Shown: positions 34,536 to 44,611, numbered from the stretch's first letter. The stretch: DNA of 64,000 bases from Pseudomonas sp. UBA5706 (GCF_002419965.1 NZ_DIHC01000001.1:186001-250000); one strand, 5' to 3'. The notes: generated by a model not told the origin, from the sequence alone. Numbers and translations: made by a program.

Positions 34536-35282
34536 TCAGCCGAGCTGCTCCATTATCTCGTCAGGGATTTCCGCATTGGAGTAAACGTTTTGTACGTCAT
34601 CCAGATCTTCGAGCATGTCGACCAGCTTGAGTACCTTTTCCGCCATCTCCAGATCCAGCACTGCACTGGTGGTGGGCTGCATGACGATTTCCGCGTCTGC
34701 GGCCTCGAACCCGGACGCTTCCAACGCGTTGCGCACGGCGTAGAAACTGGCAAAGGAGGTAAACACATCAATGGAGCCATCTTCGTGGGTCACGACGTCA
34801 TCGGCATCTGCATCCATCGCTGCTTCCATCAGCGCATCTTCATCAACACCTGCCGCGAAGGATATCTGGCCTTTGCGCTCGAACAGATACGCCACAGAGC
34901 CATCGGTACCCAGGTTGCCTCCGCACTTGCTGAACGCGTGACGAACCGCCGCCGCTGTGCGGTTACGGTTGTCGGTCATGGTTTCGACCATGACCGCTAC
35001 GCCACCAGGGCCATAGCCTTCATAGCCCAATTCGACCATATCATCGGCATCGGCAGCGCCAGCGCCGCGCGCAATCGCCCGATCAATGATGTCGCGACTC
35101 ATGTTGGCGCTCAGCGCCTTGTCCTGAGCCAGTCGCAAACGCGGGTTCGATGTCGGATCCCCACCGCCTTGTCGGGCAGCGACCGTCAGCTCACGAATCC
35201 ACTTGGTGAATATCTTGCCCTTCTTGGCATCCTGACGCTCTTTGCGATGCTTGATGTTCGCCCACTTGGAATGACCAGCCAT
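34536..35282 (-). CDS. yebC: YebC/PmpR-family transcriptional regulator
   Basis: A 248-residue protein beginning MAGHSKWANIKHRKERQDAK, the invariant YebC start. In P. aeruginosa the ortholog PmpR represses pqsR; other members help ribosomes through proline-rich sequences. GGAG stands about 6-10 bases upstream. It precedes ruvC in the aspS-yebC-ruvCAB order conserved in Pseudomonas. Confidence 0.95.
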   Translation of the reverse strand: MAGHSKWANIKHRKERQDAKKGKIFTKWIRELTVAARQGGGDPTSNPRLRLAQDKALSANMSRDIIDRAIARGAGAADADDMVELGYEGYGPGGVAVMVETMTDNRNRTAAAVRHAFSKCGGNLGTDGSVAYLFERKGQISFAAGVDEDALMEAAMDADADDVVTHEDGSIDVFTSFASFYAVRNALEASGFEAADAEIVMQPTTSAVLDLEMAEKVLKLVDMLEDLDDVQNVYSNAEIPDEIMEQLG

Positions 35283-35423
35283 AACACGCTCCAAACTTGA
35301 AACACGCACGTCCCGCTCGATCGCTCGACACGGGACGCTTGAATCGAATCCTGACCCGATAAGGGCGCGAGCATCAGGGCAAATCGATCACTCGAGCCGC
35401 CCTGCCCCTTTCATAAGCCGATA

Positions 35424-37199
35424 TCACTCGGCCTTCGGCGTTTCACGTAGACGGATGTGCAGCTCGCGCAGTTGCTTGGCATCGACCAGGCCCGGTGCCT
35501 GTGTCATGACATCTGCAGCACTCTGGGTTTTCGGGAAGGCAATGACCTCACGAATCGATTGAGCGCCGGTCATCAGCATCACCAAACGGTCTAGACCGAA
35601 TGCAAGACCGCCGTGCGGCGGTGCACCGTACTTCAGGGCATCAAGCAGGAAACCGAACTTCTCTTGCTGCTCGTCTTCGGAGATGCCTAACAGCCGGAAA
35701 ACCGCTTGCTGCATTTCCTTGCGATGAATACGGATCGAACCGCCGCCCAGCTCAGTGCCGTTCAGCACCATGTCGTAAGCACGTGACAATGCGGTAGCCG
35801 GGTCGGCTTCCAGCTCCTCAGGCGAACACTTCGGTGCGGTAAACGGGTGGTGCAGCGCGGTGAAACTACCGTCGTCGTTCTCTTCGAACATCGGGAAGTC
35901 GACGACCCACATCGGTGCCCACTCGCAGGTGAGCAGATTGAGGTCATGACCCAGTTTGATACGCAACGCACCCAGCGCTTCACTGACGACCTTGAATTTG
36001 TCGGCACCGAAGAACACGATGTCGCCGTCAACTGCGCCAACGCGGTCCAGGATCACATTCAGGTTGGCTTCCGGGATGTTCTTGACGATCGGCGACTGCA
36101 GGCCTTCAACGCCTTTGGCGCGCTCGTTGACCTTGATGTAGGCCAGCCCCCTGGCGCCGTAGATACCGACGAACTTGGTGTAGTCGTCAATCTTGCTACG
36201 CGGCATGCTCGCCCCGCCCGGGACGCGCAATGCAGTCACACGGCACTTCGGATCGTTGGCTGGACCACTGAAGACCTTGAATTCGACGTCCTTGAGCTGA
36301 TCGGCAACGTCGACCAGTTCCAGCGGGTTACGCAGGTCAGGCTTGTCGGAGCCGTAGCGGCGCATGGCTTCTTCGAAGGTCATGTGCGGGAATTCGCCGA
36401 ACTCCAGGTCGAGCACTTCCTTGAACAGCTTGCGGATCATGCTCTCGGTCAGACCCATGATATCGGCTTCATTGAGGAAGCTGGTCTCGATGTCGATCTG
36501 GGTGAACTCAGGCTGGCGATCGGCGCGCAGATCCTCGTCACGGAAACATTTGGCAATCTGGTAGTAACGGTCAAAGCCCGCAACCATCAGCAGTTGCTTG
36601 AACAGTTGAGGCGACTGTGGCAAAGCAAAGAAGCTGCCTGCGTGAGTGCGGCTCGGTACCAGATAGTCGCGGGCCCCTTCCGGGGTGGCACGCGTCAGGA
36701 TCGGGGTTTCGACGTCGAGGAAACCGTTGCCGTCGAGGAAGCCGCGAATGCTGGAAGTAATGCGCGAGCGCAACCTCAACTTTTCGGCCATCTCAGGACG
36801 ACGCAGGTCGATGAAGCGATACCGCAAGCGAGTTTCCTCACCGACGTCGGAGTATTCATTCAACGGGAACGGCGGGGTTTCAGACTCGTTCAGAACTTCC
36901 AGTTCGTAACCCAGCACTTCGATGGCACCGGATGCCATGTTCGGGTTGACCGCACCTGCCGGGCGGGCACGTACCTTGCCGGTCAGCTTGACCACGTATT
37001 CACTGCGAACACGGTCGGCAATGGCGAAGGTATCTGCGCGATCCGGATCGAAGACCACTTGAGCCAAACCCTCACGATCGCGTATGTCGAGGAAAATTAC
37101 ACCCCCGTGGTCACGACGGCGGTGGACCCATCCGCAAAGGGTAATTTCCTGACCTTCCAGGCTTTCGTTCAGTTGGCCGCAATAATGGCTGCGCATCAT
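35424..37199 (-). CDS. aspS: Aspartyl-tRNA synthetase
   Basis: A 591-residue class II synthetase. It opens MMRSHYCGQLNESLEGQEIT, followed by the OB-fold anticodon domain (CGWVHRRRDHGGVIFLDIRD), the catalytic core with motif 2 (KCFRDEDLRADRQPEFTQID) and motif 3 (GGLAFGLDRLVMLM), and the bacterial GAD insert. ATG at 37199 gives the normal length. It charges tRNA-Asp, and in Pseudomonas is usually non-discriminating, also charging tRNA-Asn. Confidence 0.97.
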   Translation of the reverse strand: MMRSHYCGQLNESLEGQEITLCGWVHRRRDHGGVIFLDIRDREGLAQVVFDPDRADTFAIADRVRSEYVVKLTGKVRARPAGAVNPNMASGAIEVLGYELEVLNESETPPFPLNEYSDVGEETRLRYRFIDLRRPEMAEKLRLRSRITSSIRGFLDGNGFLDVETPILTRATPEGARDYLVPSRTHAGSFFALPQSPQLFKQLLMVAGFDRYYQIAKCFRDEDLRADRQPEFTQIDIETSFLNEADIMGLTESMIRKLFKEVLDLEFGEFPHMTFEEAMRRYGSDKPDLRNPLELVDVADQLKDVEFKVFSGPANDPKCRVTALRVPGGASMPRSKIDDYTKFVGIYGARGLAYIKVNERAKGVEGLQSPIVKNIPEANLNVILDRVGAVDGDIVFFGADKFKVVSEALGALRIKLGHDLNLLTCEWAPMWVVDFPMFEENDDGSFTALHHPFTAPKCSPEELEADPATALSRAYDMVLNGTELGGGSIRIHRKEMQQAVFRLLGISEDEQQEKFGFLLDALKYGAPPHGGLAFGLDRLVMLMTGAQSIREVIAFPKTQSAADVMTQAPGLVDAKQLRELHIRLRETPKAE

Positions 37200-37475
37200 G
37201 ATCGTGTATTCACTTCTCGTAATTCGGAATTCGGTGGAGCTCTCGCCCGTCGCCAGTGCGCAATGGTGCAGGAGCTTTGGCATGCAGTTCAACCCGACGG
37301 TCAGTCCTGCCTTCCATAGTAAGGCGGGGGATTATATAGGGTTAATCAAGGCTGTGCAGCCGCCCAGGGCGATAGAGATAAAGAAGGCGGCTGATCGGCG
37401 TATTTCACCGTCCAGCTCACCGAACTGAGCACGGGCACGCCATCGGCGCGCCCGCTGGAATGAGTACCTGCCAGG

Positions 37476-37817
37476 TCAGGCAGAAGACAGCCGGAAACCC
37501 TCGGCCTTCAACAGATGCGTCACACACACCACGCGAATCAAACCGCTGAAATTTTTCACCCCGCCGTAGCGCAGGTGAACTTCCCGATCCACGTAGGACA
37601 AAACCGCATTAATAGAACAACTATTGCAATTAGCGATCTCCGACAGGATATTCCAGTACACCCCCTCCAGGCGCAAGCATGTTGCCAAACCGTTAAGTCT
37701 TACCGAGCGCGACTGCGGCTGGGCAAGATCCATGTTGAAGTCCTCGACGAACGGATCGTTGAGAACTTTGCTACATCGGTTCACATCCTTGACCTCCCTT
37801 GCGGCATTTTGACTCAT
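37476..37817 (-). CDS. Ribbon-helix-helix domain protein
   Basis: A 113-residue protein with a ribbon-helix-helix domain from about residue 36: SRSVRLNGLATCLRLEGVYW, then ILSEIANCNSCSINAVLSYVD. Proteins with this domain are predicted DNA binders. AGGGGG lies about 6 bases before ATG at 37817. It lies alone between aspS and an AT-rich gap, so no partner can be named. Confidence 0.75.
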   Translation of the reverse strand: MSQNAAREVKDVNRCSKVLNDPFVEDFNMDLAQPQSRSVRLNGLATCLRLEGVYWNILSEIANCNSCSINAVLSYVDREVHLRYGGVKNFSGLIRVVCVTHLLKAEGFRLSSA

Positions 37818-38229
37818 AAAAACCCCCTTGGTGCAATTTCGAACACAGCAATAGAAACATTTGAAATCAAATAAACCATGCGTCTATCAAGCCCTATTCA
37901 TAGGGGGTGCGCCAGTGGAAGTAACACTTATGAAACGTAGGACATCACCACAATTACAAGCAGAAAGTTGAGCATCAGCAACCCGAAGTCAATATACAAA
38001 ACAGCAGGTGTTACATATGTATATACATCAGTAAATATTGCGATTATAGAAAGACAGTGCAGGGACCAATTAATCTGACGATATTAATAACTAAATCGAT
38101 TCAGCACCAAGCTATTCGTGGACAACCCGGTGAATAGTATGCGCAAGAGAGAGAGTAAGCGAGGTCAAGAGATAGGCAGGGAGAAAAGCGGAGTGTGGGG
38201 CGGCGATTTCCGCCGCCCACGAAAGGCAG
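37818..38229. other. AT-rich gap
   Basis: About 410 bases without a supported gene. Bases 37960-38105 are strikingly AT-rich (for example ATATGTATATACATCAG), unlike the surrounding high-GC sequence; they may be a promoter/H-NS-family-bound region or a relic of inserted DNA. A GGGCGGCG/CGCCGCCC hairpin at 38198-38219 lies just past dps. Confidence 0.45.
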
Positions 38230-38703
38230 TTACTTGCCTTCGAGCATGGCACGCAGCATCCATGCGGTCTTTTCATGGACCTGCATGCGCTGAGTCAGCA
38301 GGTCAGCCGTAGGTTCGTCGCTGACTTTTTCCAGCAGAGGAAAGATTCCGCGAGCCGTACGGGTCACGGCCTCCTGGCCGCTGACCAACGAACGGATCAT
38401 GTCTTCTGCCGAAGGTACGCCTTCCTCTTCCCTGATCGAGGACAGGCGCGCGTAGGTCGAATAGGTGCCCGGGGCCGGGAAGCCCAATGCACGGATGCGC
38501 TCCGCGATCAGATCCACCGCCAACGCCAGCTCGTTGTACTGCTCTTCGAACATCAGGTGCAACGTGCGAAACATCGGACCTGTAACGTTCCAGTGAAAGT
38601 TGTGGGTTTTCAGATACAGCACATACGTATCTGCCAGCAGGCGCGAAAGACCGTCCACAATTGACTTGCGATCTTCTTCGCTGATGCCGATATCGATTGC
38701 CAT
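38230..38703 (-). CDS. dps: Dps-family DNA-binding ferritin-like protein
   Basis: A 157-residue ferritin-like protein. The ferroxidase-site pattern is visible in THNFHWNVTGPMFRTLHLMF and EEQYNELALAVDLIAERIRA. Dps oligomers store iron and protect DNA during starvation and oxidative stress. No long basic N-terminal tail is present, so DNA binding may be weak. Monocistronic. Confidence 0.92.
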   Translation of the reverse strand: MAIDIGISEEDRKSIVDGLSRLLADTYVLYLKTHNFHWNVTGPMFRTLHLMFEEQYNELALAVDLIAERIRALGFPAPGTYSTYARLSSIREEEGVPSAEDMIRSLVSGQEAVTRTARGIFPLLEKVSDEPTADLLTQRMQVHEKTAWMLRAMLEGK

Positions 38704-39083
38704 GCTAAGTCCTCTTGATAGGATGACGTTTTCAGAAAGCTGCCTGCCACTCTAGCAAGACCGGCGCAACGGTGCAGCCCCACGCGCGGGGCATCGCGTT
38801 TATAAAACCGGTTGCCCGCCTGCCAAGCCCTGAAGCTAGCCGCTCGCACGCGGCCGTGACCGCGGGCCAGATCGCCACCCTCTTCCCTGAGCGATGGCGC
38901 TAAGCGCTTGATTTGAGTACCTCCGCGCTTTGCTGTTAAATACAGACGTGTCGCTACTAACAGGCCAACAGGCCGTAGCGAACAGGCTGTGTCTTCGCTC
39001 GTGCATCACGCCTTCCCTTTTTTCAGAAGCGTACCGGGAGTCGCCAGCTCTTCTTGCGATCCTTCTTAATGTGAGTCATCGAA

Positions 39084-39689
39084 ATGTTGAAAATAGTCCA
39101 CCTGTTAACTGGCGCAGCTGCCCTGCTGCTGTCATTCATACCTAGCCTGCGTAGTGAAGCGCTGTCTTCTTACCTGTCGCAACCGGATGCCTTGTATCTG
39201 GCCCTCTTCGGCTTGATCAATCTGGTCATTGCGCCAGTCATTCCTTACTGGAACAGAGGCCCGCGCCATCAACTGCAAAACCTGGTCAGTGTGCTGCTTG
39301 TGCTGGCCGTCGTGCTGCAAATCCTCACCCTGCTCGTCCCGCTTGAAACCATCGCCGGTCAGCCTGCCGTTCTCGTTGGCCTGCTGGCATTGGTGGTCGC
39401 TGTGATCATCCATCTGGGTGTCAGCTTTTATAAGTCGTCACCGTCGTCAGCACCTCTGCCACACGAACTGGGCCAGCGCGATACTGGCACGGTGAAGTGG
39501 TTCAACACCTCCAAGGGCTTCGGCTTCATCTCCCGCGATTCTGGCGATGATATTTTCGTGCATTTCCGTGCCATACGCGGCGAAGGTCATCGCGTACTGG
39601 TCGAGGGCCAGCGCGTTGAATTCTCCGTTATGAATCGTGACAAGGGCCTGCAGGCCGAAGACGTCATCGCAGCGCATCCGCGCCGCTAA
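39084..39689 (+). CDS. Membrane-anchored cold-shock domain protein
   Basis: A 201-residue fusion. Residues 1-115 hold about four hydrophobic segments (TGAALLLSFIP-like start, LYLALFGLINLVIAPVIPYW, NLVSVLLVLAVVLQILTLLV, VLVGLLALVVAVIIHLGVSF). Residues 133-201 form a cold-shock domain with RNP1 KGFGFIS and RNP2 DIFVHF. The RNA-binding domain would face the cytoplasm from the inner membrane. It precedes a strong terminator shared with slyX. Confidence 0.85.
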   Translation: MLKIVHLLTGAAALLLSFIPSLRSEALSSYLSQPDALYLALFGLINLVIAPVIPYWNRGPRHQLQNLVSVLLVLAVVLQILTLLVPLETIAGQPAVLVGLLALVVAVIIHLGVSFYKSSPSSAPLPHELGQRDTGTVKWFNTSKGFGFISRDSGDDIFVHFRAIRGEGHRVLVEGQRVEFSVMNRDKGLQAEDVIAAHPRR

Positions 39690-39699
39690 ATGTCGGCAC

Positions 39700-39732
39700 A
39701 AAAAAAACCGCGCTTAAAGGCGCGGTTTTTTT
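39700..39732. terminator. Bidirectional terminator between the cold-shock gene and slyX
   Basis: AAAAAACCGCGC/GCGCGGTTTTTTT stem with a TTAAAG loop between two converging genes. Confidence 0.9.
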
Positions 39733-39738
39733 GTGCTT

Positions 39739-39945
39739 CTAATAATGAGGGGGAGGCGCTTGCTCTTCGAAGGCGTCGAATTGCCCGCCCATTTCTTCCT
39801 GGCGCTTGAGCAAGGCCGCCATCTGCAACTGCATCCGCTCAAGGCTGCGCTGCTGCGCGACCAACACATCGTTGAGCGCCTGAATGGTGTCGTCCTGAAA
39901 TGCCAGGCGACTCTCCAGGTCCATCACCCGATCTTCGAGATTCAT
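39739..39945 (-). CDS. slyX: SlyX family protein
   Basis: A 68-residue coiled-coil protein, MNLEDRVMDLESRLAFQDDT ... ending EEQAPPPHY; the acidic coiled coil and PPPHY tail are typical of SlyX. ATG at 39945 overlaps the stop of the HIT-family gene (ATGA), so the two are co-translated. Function unknown. Confidence 0.92.
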   Translation of the reverse strand: MNLEDRVMDLESRLAFQDDTIQALNDVLVAQQRSLERMQLQMAALLKRQEEMGGQFDAFEEQAPPPHY

Positions 39946-40373
39946 GACTGCACCGCCACGAAGGAAGGGTCCTCGGCAAACGCCGCCTTCAACCGACCCG
40001 TGATGTCGGCTGCCTGGTCGGCGGAATACGGCACTGCGGGACATTTGCCCCACACCGGGGCGGGCCAGGCGTTATCGCCCTGATAACGGACAATGACATG
40101 CATGTGCAGCTGGCTCACCACATTGCCCAACGCTGCAATGTTCATCTTGTCAGCGTTGAACGATTGCTGGAGCGCTCTGGATAGCAAGGTGGTTTCTTGC
40201 CAAAACTGCACTTGCTCTGCGTCGGACAACTGGAATACCTCGCTTACACCCGCTTTACGGGGCACCAGAATAAACCATGGATATTGGGCATCATTGGACA
40301 ACAGCAGTCGGCAAAGTGGGAAATCGCCCACAGGCAAGGTGTCTTGCACTAAACGTTGATCCAGAACGAACAC
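39942..40373 (-). CDS. HIT-domain protein
   Basis: A 143-residue histidine-triad-family protein. The core motif reads QLHMHVIVRY, so the first histidine of HxHxH is glutamine, as in a known HIT subgroup. These proteins hydrolyse nucleotide phosphoramidates or related bonds. GTG at 40373 has AGGAG 7 bases upstream. Overlaps slyX by 4 bases. Confidence 0.87.
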   Translation of the reverse strand: MFVLDQRLVQDTLPVGDFPLCRLLLSNDAQYPWFILVPRKAGVSEVFQLSDAEQVQFWQETTLLSRALQQSFNADKMNIAALGNVVSQLHMHVIVRYQGDNAWPAPVWGKCPAVPYSADQAADITGRLKAAFAEDPSFVAVQS

Positions 40374-41337
40374 GCATTAACTCCTGATCACGGGGAAGGT
40401 ATCAATGTTTTTGCTTATTGCGAAAACACGCTCCAATACTGAGCAGGATACTCGGGAATACGGGGGGAATCACGCAGACATGTCTTGTGGCACCATTTTG
40501 TGGGATCACTGTTGAATCCGGGTCAGTTGTCGGGTCCTCACAGTGGTCGACGGTTGCACTGGAGCAGATCGGTTCTGCCCCAAACGCACCGCAGTGAAGC
40601 GTCACCCGCAATCCAACATTCCCGCGAACGCGCTACGCCATGCCCGTCCCCAGGCCCCATTTCACCGTTTGATCAGGAGTCATTATCCACTCGGTGAGCG
40701 ATATCTGGCGCGCGGCCACCTTCCACGTACCAAATACAGGCAGGGTCGTGGCGTTGCGCACCAAAACGACTCACCTGACTGACACACCCCTGCCGACCTA
40801 TCCGCCATCTACCCACTTCGTGGCAGTAACAGGTAACGTTAGTGACATCTTTGGACAGTAACCTCAGTCGCTTCAGCAAGGGCAAGGTAAATTTCTGTAT
40901 ATTTTTTAGCCTTACGAAACAATTGGTTACATCGCTTTTCGCATGCAGATACGTCGAACGGAACATTTTTTTCACACGCACCGGAACTTTGAGCACGGTT
41001 GTTGCTTTATCACCCACAGGATCAACGTGCAGGGATCGATAACCCGGTGCAATGGTCAAGAGACAACGGCGGGATCAGGCGGCTGCGAAGGTGGATCCCG
41101 ATGATCGGAAAGTACTGCGGTAGTTGTACGTATTGGGATATAGAGCGGTTTGGTAACGACAGGGATAGTGCTGTTTTACGACATGGCCGTAAAGAAATTG
41201 AAAGGATAGGTGGGTAACTATCGCCAATAATGTCAGCGTGATATAAGTTTCGCCGACACCAAAAAGAAAGAGCCGCCCAGATAAAAAAACAGGTGGACGG
41301 CAGTACTCTTCTTAAAAACCAAAGGAGCAAAGTCACG
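40374..41337. other. Long non-coding region upstream of the porin gene
   Basis: About 960 bases with no supported gene on either strand. It must hold the divergent promoters of the HIT-slyX unit and the porin gene. The part from 40850 to 41330 is richer in A/T. A small regulatory RNA here is possible but no specific signature was seen. Confidence 0.4.
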
Positions 41338-42660
41338 ATGAGAGTGATGAAGTGGAGCGCAATCGCCCTGGCAGTTACTGCGGCCAGTTCTCAGTTGGCA
41401 TCGGCTGCCGCATTCGTAAGCGATCAGTCCGAAGCAACCGGTTTTGTTGAAGGTAGCAAGCTGGACGTCAAAGCTCGCAACTACTATTACAACCGTGACA
41501 AGAAAAACGGTGCTGTAGACGACAAAGACTGGACACAAGGTTTCTGGGGCAACTTCAGCTCCGGCTACACCCAAGGCCTGATTGGTGTTGGCGTGGATGC
41601 GTTTGGTTATGCGGGCTTCAAGCTGGACGGCTCCGACAAATATTCAGGTTCCGGCAACCTGTCGACCGATAGCGAAGGCAATAACCATGACAGCTTCGGT
41701 AAAGCAGGCGGCGCCGTTAAGTTCCGCGTTTCCAAAACCGAGCTGAAAATTGGCGACATGCAACCGCAGAACCCGGTTTTCGCAGTCGGCGGTTCGCGTC
41801 TGTTGCCTCAAACCGCAAGCGGTATCACTCTGCAAAGCAGCGAGATCAAAGGCCTTGATGTCGAGGCTGGTCGCTTCTACTCGGGTACCAGCCAGGATGA
41901 AACCAACCGTGACGGCGACATCTGGGCGACTTACGCAGGCGTAACGTCCAAGTCGGCTACCTACGGCGGCGGCAAGTACTCCATCACCGACAACCTGGGC
42001 GTTGGTTTCTATTACAACAAGCTCGAAGACGTGTGGAACCAGTACTACGGCAACGTGAACTACGCACTGCCGCTGACCGATGACCAGTCGCTGGCCTTCG
42101 ATTTCAACATCTACAACACCAAAGATACCGGCGCGGCGAAAGCGGGCGATATCAACAACACTGCATGGTCTGCGTCGGCGGCTTACTCGTTCCTGGCCGC
42201 TCACACGCTGACCCTGGCGTTTCAGAAAGTTAACGGTGATACGCCGTTCGACTACATCGGTATCGGCGACAACAATCGCGGTGGCGACTCAATCTTCCTG
42301 GCCAACTCCATCCAGTACTCTGACTTCAACGGTCCGGGCGAAAAATCGTGGCAGGCGCGTTATGACCTGAACATGGCTCCGTATGGCGTACCTGGCCTGA
42401 GCTTCATGACCCGTTACATCAGCGGTACCGACATTGATGGTACCCACACGCCATCCAACAGCACCTACACAGGTCTGTACGGCGCTGACGGTAGCCACCA
42501 TGAGACCAACCTTGAAGCCAAGTACGTGGTTCAGAATGGTCCAGCGAAGGATCTGTCCTTCCGCATCCGTCAGGCCTGGCACCGCGCCAACGCAGATGAG
42601 GGCGAAGGCGACGTCAACGAGTTCCGTCTGATCGTCGACTACCCGATCTCGGTTCTCTGA
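41338..42660 (+). CDS. oprD: OprD-family outer membrane porin
   Basis: A 440-residue porin starting MRVMKWSAIALAVTAASSQL with a signal peptide ending LASA|AAFVSDQ. The mature N-terminus (FVEGSKLDVKARNYYYNRDK) and repeated aromatic-girdled beta-strands (AAYSFLAAHTLTLAFQKVNG, end FRLIVDYPISVL) are characteristic. OprD porins take up basic amino acids and small organic acids and in P. aeruginosa admit carbapenems. AAGGAG is 10 bases upstream. Position next to proS matches PAO1 oprD. Confidence 0.92.
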   Translation: MRVMKWSAIALAVTAASSQLASAAAFVSDQSEATGFVEGSKLDVKARNYYYNRDKKNGAVDDKDWTQGFWGNFSSGYTQGLIGVGVDAFGYAGFKLDGSDKYSGSGNLSTDSEGNNHDSFGKAGGAVKFRVSKTELKIGDMQPQNPVFAVGGSRLLPQTASGITLQSSEIKGLDVEAGRFYSGTSQDETNRDGDIWATYAGVTSKSATYGGGKYSITDNLGVGFYYNKLEDVWNQYYGNVNYALPLTDDQSLAFDFNIYNTKDTGAAKAGDINNTAWSASAAYSFLAAHTLTLAFQKVNGDTPFDYIGIGDNNRGGDSIFLANSIQYSDFNGPGEKSWQARYDLNMAPYGVPGLSFMTRYISGTDIDGTHTPSNSTYTGLYGADGSHHETNLEAKYVVQNGPAKDLSFRIRQAWHRANADEGEGDVNEFRLIVDYPISVL

Positions 42661-42710
42661 TAGCGTCGCGATTCATTACCGAACCGAGCTGCAAGCCATT
42701 GCGAAAAACA

Positions 42711-42737
42711 ACGCCCGGCCCCGCGCCGGGCTTTTTA
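42711..42737 (+). terminator. Terminator of the porin gene
   Basis: GCCCGG/CCGGGC hairpin followed by five T, 50 bases past the stop. Confidence 0.85.
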
Positions 42738-42857
42738 ATGCCCGCAACAGCGCCAATTCCAGTCGCGCGCGATACCTACCCCACCCTGTACTCGACCGTA
42801 TCACCACCGTACAATGCCAGGTCATTTCCCAGTCACAGCAACCGACAGCGGCCGACC

Positions 42858-44573
42858 ATGCGTACCAGTCAATATTTGCTCGCCACACAGAAAGAAACGC
42901 CGAACGATGCGGTCGTGATCAGCCATCAGCTGATGCTCCGTGCCGGCATGATCCGCAAGCTTGCCTCGGGCCTCTATACATGGCTTCCCATGGGGCTGCG
43001 CGTTCTGCGCAAGGTCGAAGCCGTCGTCCGCGAAGAAATGAATGCCGCTGGCGCGCTGGAAGTACTGATGCCGGGCATCCAGCCGGCGGAACTGTGGCAG
43101 GAGTCCGGTCGCTGGGAGCAGTACGGCCCCGAGCTGCTGCGCCTGAAGGATCGTCATGATCGCGACTTCTGTGCAGGACCGACCCACGAAGAAGTCATCA
43201 CGGATCTGGCTCGCAACGAACTGAGCAGCTATAAACAGCTGCCGATCAACATGTACCAGATTCAAACCAAGTTTCGTGATGAAATCCGTCCACGCTTCGG
43301 CCTTATGCGTGGTCGTGAATTCATCATGAAGGATGCCTACTCGTTCCATGCGACTCAGGACTCCCTGCAGCAAACCTACGACCGCATGCATCAGGCATAC
43401 TGCAACGTGTTCACTCGCCTGGGCCTGAACTTTCGCCCTGTAGTGGCCGATAACGGCTCGATCGGCGGCGCAGGTTCGCACGAATTCCACGTACTGGCCG
43501 AGTCTGGTGAAGACGATATCGTGTTTAGCGATTCCTCTGACTACGCTGCCAACATCGAGAAAGCCGAAGCTATCGCGCGCGAGAAATCCCGTGCAGCCGC
43601 CACAGAAGAATTGCGCCTGGTCGATACGCCGGGCGCCAAGACCATCGCCGCGCTGGTCGAGCAGTTTGGCCTTCGCATCGAAAAAACCGTCAAGACCCTG
43701 GTGGTGCATGCTGCCGAAGAAGGCAAGCTGATCGCGCTGATCATTCGTGGCGATCATGAACTCAACGAGATCAAGGCCTCTAGCCACCCGTTGGTGGCCA
43801 GCCCGCTGGTCATGGCCAGCGAAGCCGAACTGCGTGCCGCCATTGGCGCGGGCGCGGGTTCCCTTGGCCCAATGAATCTGCCAATCCCTTGCATCATTGA
43901 CCGTTCGGTTGAGCTGATGAGCGATTTCGGCATCGGCGCCAATATCGACGACAAGCACTACTTCGGCGTGAACTGGGAGCGTGACTTGCCTGTTCCGGAA
44001 GTCGCAGACCTACGCAATGTCGTCGAAGGCGACCCGAGCCCGGACGGCCAAGGCACCGTGATCATCAAGCGCGGCATCGAAGTCGGGCACATCTTCCAGC
44101 TGGGCACCAAGTACAGCGACGCGATGAAGTGCCAGGTGCTGGGCGAAAACGGTAAACCGGTCACGCTGGCCATGGGTTGCTACGGCATCGGTGTTTCCCG
44201 CGTAGTGGCCGCCGCCATCGAGCAGAATAACGATGAGAACGGCATCATTTGGAGCGACGCACTTGCCCCCTTCCAGATCGCCCTGGTACCGCTGCGTTAT
44301 GAGACCGACGCTGTTCGTGAAGCGACCGACAAACTGTACGCAGAACTGACCGCTGCCGGTTTCGACGTATTGCTGGATGATCGGGACAAGAAAACCAGTC
44401 CGGGCATCAAGTTTGCGGACATGGAACTGATCGGTATTCCCCATCGCATCGTGGTCAGCGACCGCGGCCTGGCCGAAGGCAACCTTGAATACAAGAGCCG
44501 TACCGAGTCCGAAGCGCAGGCGCTGCCGGTGGCCGAGGTGCTGTCCTTCATCAAGGGCCGGATCAACCGCTAA
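42858..44573 (+). CDS. proS: Prolyl-tRNA synthetase
   Basis: A 571-residue bacterial-type class II synthetase beginning MRTSQYLLATQKETPNDAVV. It has motif 1 to 3 (YQIQTKFRDEIRPRFGLMRG is motif 2) and the INS editing domain between motifs 2 and 3 (KTLVVHAAEEGKLIALIIRG). ATG at 42858 gives the standard length. Confidence 0.97.
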   Translation: MRTSQYLLATQKETPNDAVVISHQLMLRAGMIRKLASGLYTWLPMGLRVLRKVEAVVREEMNAAGALEVLMPGIQPAELWQESGRWEQYGPELLRLKDRHDRDFCAGPTHEEVITDLARNELSSYKQLPINMYQIQTKFRDEIRPRFGLMRGREFIMKDAYSFHATQDSLQQTYDRMHQAYCNVFTRLGLNFRPVVADNGSIGGAGSHEFHVLAESGEDDIVFSDSSDYAANIEKAEAIAREKSRAAATEELRLVDTPGAKTIAALVEQFGLRIEKTVKTLVVHAAEEGKLIALIIRGDHELNEIKASSHPLVASPLVMASEAELRAAIGAGAGSLGPMNLPIPCIIDRSVELMSDFGIGANIDDKHYFGVNWERDLPVPEVADLRNVVEGDPSPDGQGTVIIKRGIEVGHIFQLGTKYSDAMKCQVLGENGKPVTLAMGCYGIGVSRVVAAAIEQNNDENGIIWSDALAPFQIALVPLRYETDAVREATDKLYAELTAAGFDVLLDDRDKKTSPGIKFADMELIGIPHRIVVSDRGLAEGNLEYKSRTESEAQALPVAEVLSFIKGRINR

Positions 44574-44578
44574 GTCGA

Positions 44579-44611
44579 GGGCGCGCCTGCCTTTATAGAG
44601 GCGCGCCTTTA
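44579..44611 (+). terminator. Terminator of proS
   Basis: GGCGCGCCT and AGGCGCGCC form a long stem, followed by TTTA, directly after the stop. Confidence 0.75.

Noticed and set aside
35847..37319. A 490-residue open frame antisense to aspS
   Set aside because: Exactly opposite a complete synthetase gene; low-complexity, no ribosome site and no family. A codon-bias shadow of high-GC DNA.
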